The notes under the pieces: generated by a model
Seen by the model: only the letters and a program-made list of their open reading frames with translations
What the model was told of the DNA's origin: nothing
Database searches by the model: none
Assembly: GCA_947396885.1 (NCBI GenBank)
Contig: CANDYH010000014.1
Span: 1-64,000, forward strand
Direction of reading: 5' to 3'
Origin: Heligmosomoides polygyrus polygyrus
Taxonomy: Eukaryota > Nematoda > Chromadorea > Rhabditida > Heligmosomidae
Length of the DNA stretch: 64,000 nt
Program-made: the position numbers and the translations under genes
Part shown: in pieces, positions 20,745 through 31,914 of the stretch
Layout of the letters: each line of letters begins with the position of its first letter
Numbering within the stretch: position 1 is the stretch's first letter

Positions 20745-22014
20745 ACCAGGGACCTTTAGCTTCCCATGGAACTTCGGGAAGAGACCTAAGCCATGCGAAA
20801 GAGCTTGAAACGCTGATTACAAATATGTACCCCAAATTTGCGGAGTGGATCTCCTAAGCGAGTACTGGCCGGTGAAAGTTCCATCGTCGGCTGCATGTTG
20901 CGTGCGCTGATTAAGGCCAGTATTATACTCCCGCGGGAGCATCCGCGGAACGTCCGCGGACTAGGGGTGCACCGCGAACGGCGGGCGTGGCGGGCCGCGA
21001 CGAGTGGCCCGGTGCGGGGTCCCAGCGCGATTTCCGCCCATCCGCGGATGCTCCCGCGGGAGCATAACATAGGCCTAACTCAGGCCTAAGCGATGGGCGG
21101 AGCGCTTCGAAATCAGCGCAACCATTAGCAGAACACTGCTTGCCGTGGCGGCGCAGAGTTAGTGTGCTAGGTTTGCAGAGATAATCTCACGAGTTTGGTC
21201 ACCATCGATGCTGGTGCATTTTGTGACATATCGTCAGAGACACCCTTCATCCACATTTCCGAAACATTTTTGCAAAATTTGAGGAAATTTGGGAACAACT
21301 GTCAGATTCGTGATCAGCGCTCCAAATAAGACCCATACACGAAGTACGGCCGAAACAATTTTTCGACCTCGGCAGTCGAACAGTACATGTGCCTTTTAAT
21401 TTTCGAATAACCGAGCCGTTTCATGTTGGAAAGGCGATGGCCAAGGTGCCAACCTCGTGGGTTCAAGGCTTAAGGTGAGGAAGAGGGTAATGAAATCATT
21501 AGCACAAATTTCGCCCAAGCACTGTGCTTGGGGTTATTTGGGAAGCTGATCGCGAACCTGGCATCCGATTTTGAAATACCGTAGGTAAAAAACTGAATTT
21601 GTTGTCAATCGATTTCAAAGATCTCGGCAAAGGTGTATGATACCTTTTGCTAGGCGTTTGTTCAAAAATGTGTTGGAAACGAGGACAAAGTGTGTCTCTG
21701 ACGATAACTCACAAAACGCAAAAACGCTAGCATCGACGGGAACCATACCCGCCACCCTCCTGCAAAGCGAGGACACTACCACTCCGTCCCTGCCGCAACT
21801 GGCAGCACTGCTAGTGGCTGCGCTGATTATGCAACGCTCCGCCCATCGCTCCATCAGCGCAGGCGACATGCAGTCGACAACTCAAACTTTCACTGGCTAG
21901 TACTCGCTTAGGAGACCCATTTGGCAAATTTGGAGTACATACCTGTGGTCAGCGTTTCAAGCTCTTTCACATGGCATTTCTGAAGTTCCATGGGAGGCTG
22001 AAGACACTCCCAGT
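20745..22014. mobile_element. foldback element with TA flanks
   Basis: Arms of about 170-190 bp (20,745-20,920 and 21,825-22,014) are imperfect inverted copies. Shared blocks include CCATGGAACTTC, GAAAGAGCTTGAAACGCTGA and CTCCTAAGCGAGTACT. TA occurs immediately outside both ends (20,743-20,744; 22,015-22,016). The interior has no recognised transposase and carries a GC-rich MITE at 20,924-21,066 and a dispersed-repeat motif near 21,302. Confidence 0.7.
20924..21066. mobile_element. GC-rich 143-bp MITE
   Basis: Starts TATACTCCCGCGGGAGCATC and ends with the complement GATGCTCCCGCGGGAGCATA; the terminal repeats continue into CCGCGGA (26 bp, one mismatch). TA at each end fits a TA target. The body is very GC-rich, unlike the AT-rich MITEs elsewhere. 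The first 15 bp of each repeat (CTCCCGCGGGAG) is itself a palindrome. Confidence 0.75.
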
Positions 22015-22016
22015 TA

Positions 22017-22557
22017 AGAACGTTTTGCGACAAGCTAAATCAGCAGCTAGGGCTCACAAGCACTAGCGAATTCGTTGACTGTAGGAGACTATACGAGAAT
22101 ACCTTCTTCTGCTTCCAAGAGTTACCCGCTATGGTCCAGAGCTGTGAGCTTCGAAAAGGTCACCCTGTACGCGCGGGTCAGTTTGCCGCGCGTCGACGTG
22201 ACTAGTCTGGCCGTTAGGAAAGCACACAGGTTCCCGACGTTCGTGATGGGCCGTTCATAGTTTGGTAATCATCGTTTTCCGACTGTTATTGCGTCCGAAT
22301 AAGGAAAGAGAGCTAGTTACTTCTAAGCGAATTTCTAAATATGATACGGCCAAAATACGCTACCAAAAAGGCGTTGCAGCAGGAAGTTTGGAAAGCTAAG
22401 AAATGATTTGTAGACATAGTTTATGGGTCGACCCACAATTTTATATGACACGCATTTCACCATTCCAATCCACCAAAAGTCGTAGATCTCCGAAAAAAAA
22501 TCCGTCGATGTGGCTTTTTAAAATTCTTGCTTGGGGATTTTCTTAATCAAACCTTAC
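22017..22557. other. intron sequence, nothing recognised
   Basis: Between the foldback element and the next exon. A short frame at 22,075-22,260 has no motif. Nothing supported. Confidence 0.4.
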
Positions 22558-22635
22558 CTCGATGGAGTTCACCTTCCTCAACAACTCTTTGTTCTCTAGG
22601 CGAATCTGCGCCACTTCTTCTCTAAGCTGATCTTC
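22558..22635 (-). CDS. coiled-coil gene exon
   Basis: Exactly 26 codons between acceptor TTGTTTCAG and a consensus donor GAG|GTAAGG. The sequence EDQLREEVAQIRLENKELL has leucines and isoleucine at heptad spacing, a textbook coiled coil. Both borders are phase 0. The intron on its 5' side (22,636-27,833) is 5.2 kb and contains the nested foldback elements at 23.2-26.8 kb. Confidence 0.8.
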
Positions 22636-22831
22636 CTGAAACAATACGTATTGAAAGGTCCGAGAATGCAGCGGAGACTGAGACAATACACGGCGAATTA
22701 CCAACAATTTTTATAAAAAGGTTCAAACGCTTTGAATGGTCGAGAATTTCACCCCCCAACCAACACACTAGTTTTCGAACACAGATTAAAGAGCAGAGAG
22801 CATATGATAGATACTAGGAAAGAACTGTACC

Positions 22832-22945
22832 TTGCACAGTACCGGGCATGTCTTTTGAATAGACGCCGCAAAAACCGCGATTTCGCGGTCTTTGCGTCTT
22901 TTTGATAAAACTCGCAAAAAACCCGTTTAAAAACCAGGGGCATAT
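22832..22945. repeat. partial CAGTACCGG-type MITE
   Basis: Contains CAGTACCGGGCATGTCTTTTG, then AAACCGCGATTTCGCGGT and GTCTTTTTGATAAAACTCGC. The end and the internal AAACCGC...GCGGTTT-type hairpin resemble the CAATACCG elements at 677, 5,731 and 30,656. One end only is clear. Confidence 0.4.
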
Positions 22946-23164
22946 TTGAGCTCAGCAGCTCAAGCTCTATCGTTTAGTCTTCATATTTCGTATGGAGCCA
23001 TGAAAATGTCCGAAATTGAAAACTTGCGCTCCATTGCGAAGGGCGGTCGCGGACGAGTTGTCGGTCGCAAACCGTCGAAAACGGTTGCATGCTCACAATT
23101 CCTCTAACATGAGGCTTCGGGATCTAGACAAACATGCATAGAAGTTTACCAGAGCTCCGCACTT

Positions 23165-26100
23165 CCGCAGTGTGTGGCCAGAACGAATGAGTGGAGCAGG
23201 CTATTAGCGATTGGAGCAGCTCATTTCCCAGGACATGGCGTGCGTTGCCAATGCTCTGTCATGCCAAAAAATCCTCCAAGGGTGCGCCGTGCACAATGCG
23301 TATAGGATCGAACCTGTCAATCGAGTGGACGGCGTGATAGCTTGTGCAATGAGCGTTTCGGTAGTTTTATAGAAACTCTTAGCCGCCCTTCTCAGGAATT
23401 GCTGTACTCTGTTCCGGCGAGACTTTGGAATGCGACGTGCACAATGCATATAGGATCGAACCTATCTATCGAGTGGGCGAACACATGTCCACTGCGCTTC
23501 TATCTTCTCTTACTGGGAAGTGCGAAATCCTCAAGACTATTTCAAACCGTTTGGAGAATGTTGTCGTTTGGAGAAATTTCCAGCCGTCCATCGAGGAATT
23601 TTTCTAAGGCTGTCCAGCTAGCCTTTGGAGTTCGCGTTGAACAATGCATATAGAATCAAACCTATCAATCGACTGCTCGCAAATGCACGCGCGGGCGAGT
23701 TCGTGGTGCAATATTTCTATCAAGTTCGAATCTTTCCGGCTGCAACTCTATGTAGGCAGCACAAGGTTCTAGACGTGATCTAAAGCACAACGGTGTAGCT
23801 CGTGAATGATCAGAGTTAGAGCGCTGCGAAAATGCAGGTTAGCGTTGTGCGTCACGATGTTTTCCAATTTCAGTCGACTCCTGCGGGAAGGCGCGGAGAG
23901 CTAACGGCTAGGCTACAAATGCACTGGCGAGCAGAACAATTAAGCTGCTTGGAGACGAGGTGCTCACAATTCCTTGGCTGTTTGGACTGCCTTAGCACCA
24001 GCTGCCATTTTAGAGCGACGGGCTTAGCGGTTGAAGTTTCATGCGCCCTTACTCGCCCGCATTTGAGTTTTTGACACTCTCAATAACACCCATAGCTTCA
24101 ACACGGAAAGCTCTATCGAACGATGCCAATCCCGACTAATTTCAGAAAAATCAATTTTTGACAATTCCCCGTTGAGAACGGAGGCGCCAGAGCGAGCCTG
24201 CGCGGACGATGACGTCATCGAAAATCGATATTTTCGAAATGAGCTAAATGTTCTCGCCCAAAATTATCTAGGGGTTATTTGGGGCGCTGATTACGAACCC
24301 GACGTCCGTTTTTGCAAATTCCGCAGATTTCGGTAGGTTATTTCCCGCTTGAGGGTGGTTCGGTCAGAACCACCGACCACCCTCAGTAATCAGTATGGGT
24401 GGTGTCCTGCCGTAATGGTCAAAGTGGAGTTCGGCATCGTGTTCGGCACCCCGAATAAGCCCCCGTCCCTATACGAAGTTTGAGCAAAATCGGTGACAGC
24501 GGTCGATGTTCTCCTCGCTCTTACTCGCCCACATTGCACCTTTCCCTACTGTAAATAACACGCTTCAATTCAGCATGAAAAGCTCTATCGAATTGTACGA
24601 AGCATGGCCCAATTCGAAGGGATCGGTTTTCGATCGTCATCGTCCGTCTGCCGCGGCCTCGAGCAGCCTCGTCCTCGATGCGAAATTGCCAAGAAATCGA
24701 TTTTTCTGCAACTGGTCTAAATTGATACCGTTCGATAGAGTTGAACAGAATGGTGGTATTGGGAGTGTAGAAAACGCAAACATGGGCGAGTAAGTAGCTG
24801 TGAGCACGCCATCGTAACGTGTCTTTAGTGCTCTGCTCGCTCACGCATTTTAAGGCCGTCAGCTCGCAGCGTCTTCCCGCAGTGGTACACCGAAATCGAA
24901 AAAAAATGCGTCACACAAGCCACACCTGCATTTTCGCGGCGCTGTAACTTACAAAGGAAGGGCCTGTAGCGTATGTCTGAACGAGGAGAGCGAATCATAT
25001 AGGAAGAATCACCACCCCTCAAATAGGATGAAAATCTGTTTATTTTTGACAAGTCGTTAAACTCAAGGAGTAGGGGGCCTTGAAGTTACAATGGAATACG
25101 GCGCATCACGAGTTTGGGGGTCTTGTACACCCGCACTGCCTCCACCGCAAGCAGCTCGGAGCGCAATGGAGGTGGGGTGCTTCATGCGAGGAAGGTCGGG
25201 GGTTTGCTTCTTGTGCGCTGCTGCATTTTTGCATTTCAACTGACTGGTTAGATTTGGGGATTGTGACGTCTATAGTATTTTCAGATGTTTTTATGCTTCA
25301 TTTTCCAGCTGAATGCTGTGGTACTCAACATGATGATGTAGAAATATTCAACATCAGTGATACACAGGTACAAAGTGCATGAAGCACCACTGGGCACCTT
25401 ACGGGTAGTGTATAAAGGATACAGGCTCCTCATAGTCTGTTTCCATACATGGACCAAAGGCCAAATCATCCTGCTCGGATTTTCAAAAGAGACCAGGATG
25501 TGACGTCGGAGGTGGTTCAAGTGAGAAACGCGATCTGTGGATTCTGTAAACTAACCTAAATGGCGTCGATACACTCTTTCCCTCGTCTTTGCCTGTCTCC
25601 TGGAAATCAGAGGTCTGCTGAAGATTTTCTAAAGCTTAACATCAACAATGTCCGATATGGTCGAGTGGTGATCCACCTGCTGCCGCTGAAGTGTGGCCTA
25701 CCTTTAGACAATGAACCTTCGAGGGAAGAAATCTAGCTGGCCGAACGGACGGCCAGCATACTCAAGGAGCTCGAAGCACGTCAACGCCTGAAAATGGTAT
25801 AGACGTTCGAATCCCTCAAATCTCAACCAGTCAGTCGAAATGCGAAAGTGCAGCAGCGCACGAGCACCAAATCCCTACCTTCCTCCCCTGAAGCAACTCC
25901 ACTGCACTCCGAGCTCTGCTTGCCGGCAAAGGCATCGCGGGCGTACAAGACCCCCAAACTCGTGATGCGCCATATTCCATTGTGACTTCAAGGACCCCCT
26001 ACTCCTTAGGTTTAGCGGCTTGGCAAAAAATAAACAGATTTTTATCCTAATTGAGGGGTGGTGATTCTCCCTATACGACTCGCTCTCCCCGTACAGACAT

Positions 26101-26795
26101 GCACTTCAGTCCTTTCCTTTGTTAGTCCATTCACGAGCTACACCGTTGTGCTTTAGAGCACGTCTACGTCTAGAAACTTGTGCTGCCTACATAGAGTTGC
26201 AGCCGGAAAGATTCGAACATGATAGAAATATTGCACCACGAACTCGCCCGCGCGTGTATTTGCGAGTACACGGTTGATAGGTTTGATTCTATATGCATTG
26301 TTTACAGCGTAGTCTAAATTTTCCCCGGGACAAAGTACAGCAATTCCTGAGTAGGGCGGCTGAAAATTTCTGATAAAACTGCACAAACGGTCACTCTACA
26401 ACCTGTCACGCCTACTCGATTGAATGGTTCGATTCTATATGCATTGTTCACGGCGCACTCCAAAGATTAACTGGATACCCTTAGAGCAATTGCGGAGTAG
26501 GGTGGCTGAAAATTCCTTATAAATTTCTTCAAACGCTCGTTCTACAAGCTGTCCCCCTTGATTGAAAGGTACGATTCTATATTCATTGTTCATCGCGCAC
26601 ACCAAATGCTAGCTGGACAGTTCTAGAGAAATTCCTGAATAGGGCGGCTGAAAATTTCTCCAAACGACAACATTCGAGCATTTCTGGCATGACAGAGTAC
26701 TGACAGCCGCCATGCTTGAGATACTCCGAAAGCACACATATCCTTGGAAGCTGCTCTAATCGCAAAAGCCTGCTGCAGTCACTTTTTGGGCCATC
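23165..26795. mobile_element. inverted repeat carrying the 150-bp repeat family
   Basis: Left arm about 23,165-23,810 and right arm about 26,130-26,795 are imperfect inverted copies. Matching blocks include GAGCAGGCT.TTAGCGATT, CTCTGTCATGCC, AACAATGCATATAGAATC and CACAACGGTGTAGCTCGTGAAT. Both arms contain diverged units of the repeat seen at 1.9-3.7 kb. The middle (23,815-24,950) holds no recognised gene. A second foldback transposon (24,952-26,121) sits beside the right arm, showing nested insertion. Confidence 0.7.
24952..26121. mobile_element. foldback DNA transposon, TNA target, copy 2
   Basis: Same family as 8,047-9,332. It starts CAAAGGAAGGGCCTGTAGCG, ends with the complement (ACTTCAGTCCTTTCCTTTG), and is flanked by TTA on both sides (24,949-24,951 and 26,122-26,124). 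The arms are about 320 bp. The interior keeps a degraded version of the exon found in copy 1 (about 25,600-25,790), with in-frame stops. The two copies have different TNA duplications (TGA, TTA), which supports true transposition. Confidence 0.85.
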
Positions 26796-26799
26796 CACG

Positions 26800-27833
26800 G
26801 CGAAAATATGGGTGTTCTGGTAAAGCTGTATACATGTTTGTGTAGAACTCGAAGAGGCGAATCGAAAGGTACCAAACTTTTTTTTGAAAAAAAACCTAAC
26901 AGTTATGGAGTATGGAGGAGTTATGAGTATGCGACGGCTGCGACGGTATTTTTCCGTCTCAAATCGCAGTTTTGACCGTGCGACGTAACCGGTATTGTAG
27001 CTGTTCTTCTGCCAGAATTCTACAGTTCCTGCAACTCCTCTGGCGAAATGTTCTTCGAGCCTTTGAACGTACTGATTCGACTCGTAACGAGACGCAAATA
27101 TGTCCAGACAGATTACGTGTAGCAGCTAGGTGTAGCTCAGGCACTGGGTACATGGGTGACAATGGAACATGATAGCCAAAAATTGTGGTTTTCAGCTCCT
27201 CAACTTATGCAAACTTGTATCTGCAAACGGATGAGAAGCTACGATGTTCCGAAAAGACTCTGGGGTGGAAACTTAAGCTTATTCAGCCTCTGGTGTAACC
27301 GACACATTTCGTGTAAAAATGTGACCTCTCCATGGAAAAATACTCGGGAAGGAATAGGCTTGATGGTCGCGTCGCCCACTAGCCAAGTCTGCTTCATGCC
27401 TTTATGAGTCGTTTTAACAAAGAGACGTCTGCCTTAATCGAAAAAACGAAGCCGTTGAATTTTCATAAGCAACTTGAAGGAGAAGGTAGGGCTAGAAATT
27501 TCAACGCAAACCGTAAGTAATCAGAGTTGCAACGTAAACGAGAAACTGAGAAGCGATATGTTCAGGAAAGCATACTATGTTCTGCTGTACGTGACCGTGA
27601 CACAGCATACTATGTTCTGCTGTACAGTACACACTTAAGCGCCGAACAAACGCGGAAACATAATGAGCAAGTGCCTGACGCAATCCTATCGCGTAATAAA
27701 TCAGAAGAATGTAATTTCCTTTTGGCTCAGCTAAATCCGAAAGATTCTGCATGCTTGAGAACTAGCAACTTGATGACCATTCAAACAACCCAATTCGTCT
27801 TTTAGGACACGCTTCGTAATCAGGGAGACCTAC
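26800..27833. other. intron sequence with one MITE end
   Basis: At 26,987-26,998 ACCGGTATTGTA matches the terminal sequence of the CAATACCG element family; its left partner is not clear. At 27,540-27,625 ATACTATGTTCTGCTGTAC occurs twice about 38 bp apart. No exon was recognised. Confidence 0.4.
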
Positions 27834-27938
27834 CCGACTTTTCGATGTCTTCAGAGACTTGCTCAGCTTCCGGTTCTGCTCTTCCAGCTGTTCGGTTGCA
27901 ACCCTCCACTCGTTGGACTGCTGTGCCATCTTCTCGAG
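27834..27938 (-). CDS. coiled-coil gene exon
   Basis: Exactly 35 codons between acceptor ACTATTCAG and donor CGG|GTAGGT, both borders phase 0. It encodes LEKMAQQSNEWRVATEQLEE followed by a Lys/Ser-rich helix ending TSKSR. The intron on its 5' side is 197 nt and ends at the exon 28,136-28,236. The neat codon count and consensus sites on both sides make this one of the best-supported host exons of the window. Confidence 0.8.
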
Positions 27939-28135
27939 CTGAATAGTGACACTACCCGATGTTCGCAGTTTCACGTGCGTGGATGGAAACGTCAGGTCAC
28001 AGAACCCCGAAAACACCCGTCTCGATGGGGCACCACAAGCACTCGGCTTCGACTAATGAGCTCATGCAATGATGTCTGGCACCTATGACTCACGACGTCA
28101 CGAGGGAACTTATTCGGCAGCGAGAATGCACAAAC

Positions 28136-28236
28136 CAGAGAATTTCGGCCCTTGATGATGGAGAGCTCTTGGAACACCTGCTCGAGCATGATGGTCGTTT
28201 CGCGACCCATCACGCTGACGTCAGAAACGCACGAAT
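28136..28236 (-). CDS. coiled-coil gene exon
   Basis: Between acceptor CTAAATTCAG and donor CTG|GTTTGT. The exon starts with two bases (AT) of a split codon; the upstream exon at 37,536-37,618 ends with a single G, giving a complete Asp codon. It encodes SCVSDVSVMGRETTIMLEQV and then QELSIIKGRN, the start of the coiled coil. The 5' intron (28,237-37,535, 9.3 kb) contains two RTE fragments and a Penelope-like element. Confidence 0.7.
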
Positions 28237-28239
28237 CTG

Positions 28240-29338
28240 AATTTAGAAACATTCATAAACGACAACGCAGAGGCACTCTACCAACGACTCATTGAATCCT
28301 TTGGCCAAAACTAGCTTGCTTTGGGCCTGTTTGGAATGGAATCTCATACAACTTGAAAAATATAGAAACAGAGATTTTAGCGCTAACATAACAACACAGC
28401 AAAGAAGAACGAGAGCTATTCTTCACCGGACTTGTACCTATTTACACATTTTTGGTATTTACTACATTGCCAGCTGCATTAAAACTATTGAAAACCAAAC
28501 TAAAACTAATAGATTTCTCAAAACAAATCATCCCTTCTGCAGCGTTCCGGCGAAAGTACATATTTGCAAGTGGTGTAGTGACAGCGTTGTGCCACCTCTT
28601 AATGTAGTGGCAAAGGCGAGTATATGGTCGGAATACGTCACTCTATTTACAGGATATTTAATTTTAAAGCAATTTCTAATCAATTTGGAAACTCTAAATC
28701 ATAATTGGTCTATACCATTAGTTGCAGTGGCCAGTCGAAACTAGAGTGGTATCCATCCCAAACAAGTATGAACGGATGTTCAAACGAAATCAGTGTTTCC
28801 CTTTCCAGTGTTTCAAGTTTCGGTCGCTTTGGTAGTCTGACTCTTTTCTTCAACGTCCCATAAAATCGAAGTAGGAATTAATAAAACTGTTCTCTACGAG
28901 ACAAAGGTAGCATTGCCAGATGTTACTCACAGTTTACGTCGACGTTCTCATATGGGAACTTTGCGCCCGAAAAGATTGTAAAAGGTGTGCTGACAGCGCC
29001 GATTTTTATAGATTGGAAGCAAAAATGAAATTATCAGTGGAACTGCAGAGCCTCGGAACTGAGGAGCTTTGCAATGATATCAAACTGTTGTCAAAATTCA
29101 TATGAAGTAAAATTTGCAGGTTTAGATTATATTCGCTTCAGAATTCTAGGATCCCATCCTGAAAACGCTGCAGACATAATGCCCAGGAAGTTGTGGCTCG
29201 GTAGTTTCTCTAAAAGATAACCACTGCGGATGTGGCGATTTTTAGTTGAAAAACCGGAGGGCGAAATATGGAACGGAAGAGCTCAAAATTGGCTGTAAAG
29301 TAAGAAACGCAGAAACGCTAGCAACACAAAATTTATCA
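28240..29338. other. intron sequence, nothing recognised
   Basis: AT-rich stretch inside the 9.3-kb intron. The longest frames (plus strand 28,292-28,744 and 28,920-29,105) lack recognisable motifs or splice partners. Confidence 0.4.
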
Positions 29339-30652
29339 CTTCATCATCATCATCATCATCATCTTCTTCTTCTTCTTCTTCTTCTTCTTCTTCTTCTTCT
29401 TCTTCTTCAGCATCTGACTCGCCTCGTAACGGGGTCCGCTGTTCTGGTGTTAGGACGCCACCATTCCAGGTCGAGCCCTAGATTAGGGTGGACACCAGCA
29501 ACCTTCAACTCCATACGTAACGTATCAGACCAGCGCTGCTTCGGACGCCCTCTAGGCCGCTTTCTAATTACTTCGAAGTTAAGGTCTATCCTGCGGACGT
29601 GTTTTCTTCTCCGCGCAGAACGTAGCCATACCATCGTAAGCGAGCTTCGCGCATCTTGTCAGCGTGACACCGAACTTGTGCCGAATAGCATGGTTTCGGA
29701 TGCGGTCCATGCGCGTGACCCCGGCCGTCCAGCGCAGCATCTTCGTCTCCATGACGCTGAAGCACGTTTCAACTTCCCTAGTCGCAGGCAAATACACAGC
29801 ACCGTACATCGCTTCCGTAACGACAACGGCTTTCGATTTTTGACTCCGATGGAGCAGTGCTCGTTCACGTCCGTCGAAAGCCACTCGGTCTTCTTCACGT
29901 TCAATGTGAACTGCTCCAAACTGCTCCAAGCGATCACGCCAAGCTTGCACCTCTCGCTTGAGTTCACTTTTATGTTCGCAAGCGAGCGTTACGTCATCAG
30001 CATAAAGCAATGTCCAGGGGACTGCCTTCTGATAATCCCGTGTAATGGCATCCATCACAACAACAAAGAGAACTGTGGAAAAAGCAGAATTCTGGTGCAC
30101 TCCGACAGAAATGAGGAACTCCATCGAGGTCCCAGCTGCAGCTTGAACTCGACTCTTTGGACAAGAGTAGAGAACTCGCCCCACTCTATGAGCCAACGAA
30201 TCGGATTGTAACTGGAGCGGTCTGCAGGACTGCCCTTCTTCTTCTGAATCGGAATTGTCGTACTTTGGCGCCAACTCTCAGGCACTTTCTTCTCAGCCAC
30301 AACCTGATTAAAGAACTTCGCCAACCACTCAGCAGGGTACCAGTACTTGGACTTCCATAAATCAGCTGCCACGTCATCGGGCCCATTCGCTTTGCCTGGC
30401 TTCATTTTCTTCAAAGCCGCTTCAACCTCCTTCACGGTGATCTTCTGAACGGGGCCGTGGGTTGGAGCCGTTGAAGGGATGGCTGGACGAGGAAGTTCTA
30501 CCGTAGAGATTTCCTCAAAGTAATCGCGCCATCGCTTCAATGCCTTCATGCGGTCCGTAAGAAGATCAACGTTCCCCTCATTGATGCTGAAATACTTATC
30601 AATATCCTCTGCCTGCCGATGGCGATTCTTAGCAAGTCTTTACAGATGCTGC
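29339..30652 (-). mobile_element. RTE-type non-LTR retrotransposon, 5'-truncated
   Basis: Minus-strand reverse transcriptase region of a nematode RTE element. The 5' end is lost at about 30,652, where a CAATACCG repeat abuts. The 3' end is a simple-repeat tail, (GAA)n then (GAT)n on the minus strand (29,343-29,408), typical of RTE elements. The endonuclease domain is missing. It differs in sequence from the endonuclease-bearing fragment at 31.9-33.9 kb (KKMKPGKANGPDD here), so these are two families rather than two ends of one element. Confidence 0.9.
29407..30549 (-). pseudogene. RTE reverse transcriptase, broken
   Basis: The first frame (30,549-30,055) runs from RDYFEEISTVELPRPAIP through the fingers block KMKPGKANGPDDVAADLW and IPIQKKKGSPADRSSYNPIR, then an internal deletion removes the palm A motif (the FLDLEKAFDRV region of relatives). 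A second frame (30,274-29,579) contains VGVHQNSAFSTVLFVVVMDA and the catalytic block LLYADDV, then TKMLRWTAGVTRMDRIRN. The last frame (29,634-29,407) carries KRPRGRPKQRWSDTL and ends at TGA. Frameshifts and the deletion make it inactive. Confidence 0.92.
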
Positions 30653-30655
30653 TAA

Positions 30656-30765
30656 CTACAATACCGCTCCTGTCTTTTGGTTTTTGGGCGGAATAGACGG
30701 AAAAAACCGCCGTTTCCGCCGCTTTTCCATAACTCCCTTCAAAGTGTTTTGATCAGAAAATAATT
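30656..30765. repeat. CAATACCG-family end inserted at RTE border
   Basis: CTACAATACCGCTCCTGTCTTTTGGTTTTTGGGCGG is close to the 4.2-kb palindrome end (ACAATACCGGCCTTATCTTTTGG...). It is followed by AAACCGCC and TTTCCGCCG hairpins in the same arrangement. The opposite end is not clear. It abuts the broken 5' end of the RTE fragment. Confidence 0.55.
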
Positions 30766-31910
30766 GCAATCATTCGAATCTACTTCGTGTGATCTATCCA
30801 GTGATGTAGGTATCACTCGGTGGTTCTTAAAAAAGTTGATTCGGTGACCTATACTGTCTCGACGGCGGTGACCTCCCTTCGTCGCTCGAGTTAATTGCTC
30901 CCAAAGCGGACACCTCCCAGACCGACTAGAACCAGCAGCTTTTAGCTGAATTTTCCGTCTTTTGCCCATGCTATGTTCGACAGCATTCACTTTTTCGTAC
31001 GTGGCAACAAAAAGTGATCATTATGGCATAGTTTTCCGAAAAATTCCTCTTGTTCAGGTTTTTGAATTTCAGAAAATGTTTAAACCTGGAGACCTCTAAT
31101 CCAAGTCTAGCGATGTCCGTGAAATCTCAAAGTAGGAAGTTCAACTGATCTAGTGTTGATCTTCTACACTGTTCAAGGAAGGCGATCATAGCAGCATGGC
31201 TAGAGAACTGGAGGCTGTCAAAGTCACATACAGTGCGAAATGTTGGTGAAAAAAGCGATTTTTACCAAACTAAATAGCTGGCAGAGCTATCGCATCAAGG
31301 GAGATAGACCGCAGAATGAAGACTTTAGGAAAACTCTTTGTATCCTTCCACCTGGGGACCCACTGGCTTCGCTGAAGCACTGTTTCCCAAGCAATCGAGT
31401 AGTTAAAGTTCGTCGAGAACTTGAGGTGGCCCCAACACAATATCTGTTCTAAAAGTTGCTCTAAAACGGAAAAATTTCTTCACTGTTGAATTCTCAAGCC
31501 AATTCTAAGTCGATTAATGCTGGGTTCCAGAGTTTGACGTTAATTTAACCATTATCCCTATTTGCTCGCTTGACTGTAGGCTGCGGTCGGCGTGACTAGG
31601 CCGAGCGCCGCTCCACGGTAGCGGTGACCCAGCGCTACCCCCTTGATGTCTATTGCCGCCTGCTCGACATCTTCACACCTCTTAACACCAAATAGCCCGG
31701 TACGTCATCGATCTTTCCTCGAACCAGTGCTCTCAGTAACTATCATAAAGTCTTGGACGCTCTTTAATGTTTGAAACCTGTAAACGTGAACACACCTCCA
31801 ACTCCTTTGAAGCAAATCTCGTGGTCATGCCCTCATCGCAGCCCCTTGAACTCTTTTACTCTAATTTCTACGCAGAGTTATCTATTAAGTGCAGAGTCCA
31901 AGTTTTTTTT
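30766..31910. other. intron sequence, nothing recognised
   Basis: Short frames only. A GC-richer block at 31,570-31,700 reads openly on the minus strand for about 40 codons but matches nothing I recognise. Confidence 0.4.
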
Positions 31911-31914
31911 TGAA

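Noticed and set aside
28292..28744. 150-codon plus-strand frame
   Set aside because: AT-rich intron DNA of the host gene, no motif, no splice partner.
28920..29105. 61-codon frame with several Cys
   Set aside because: Somewhat protein-like but isolated within the intron of the opposite-strand gene and without supporting splice sites.
29246..30211. 321-codon open frame on the plus strand
   Set aside because: It is the reverse strand of the RTE reverse transcriptase, and its His/Leu runs come from the (CAT)n(CTT)n tail. The minus strand has the recognisable YADD and GKANGPDD blocks.
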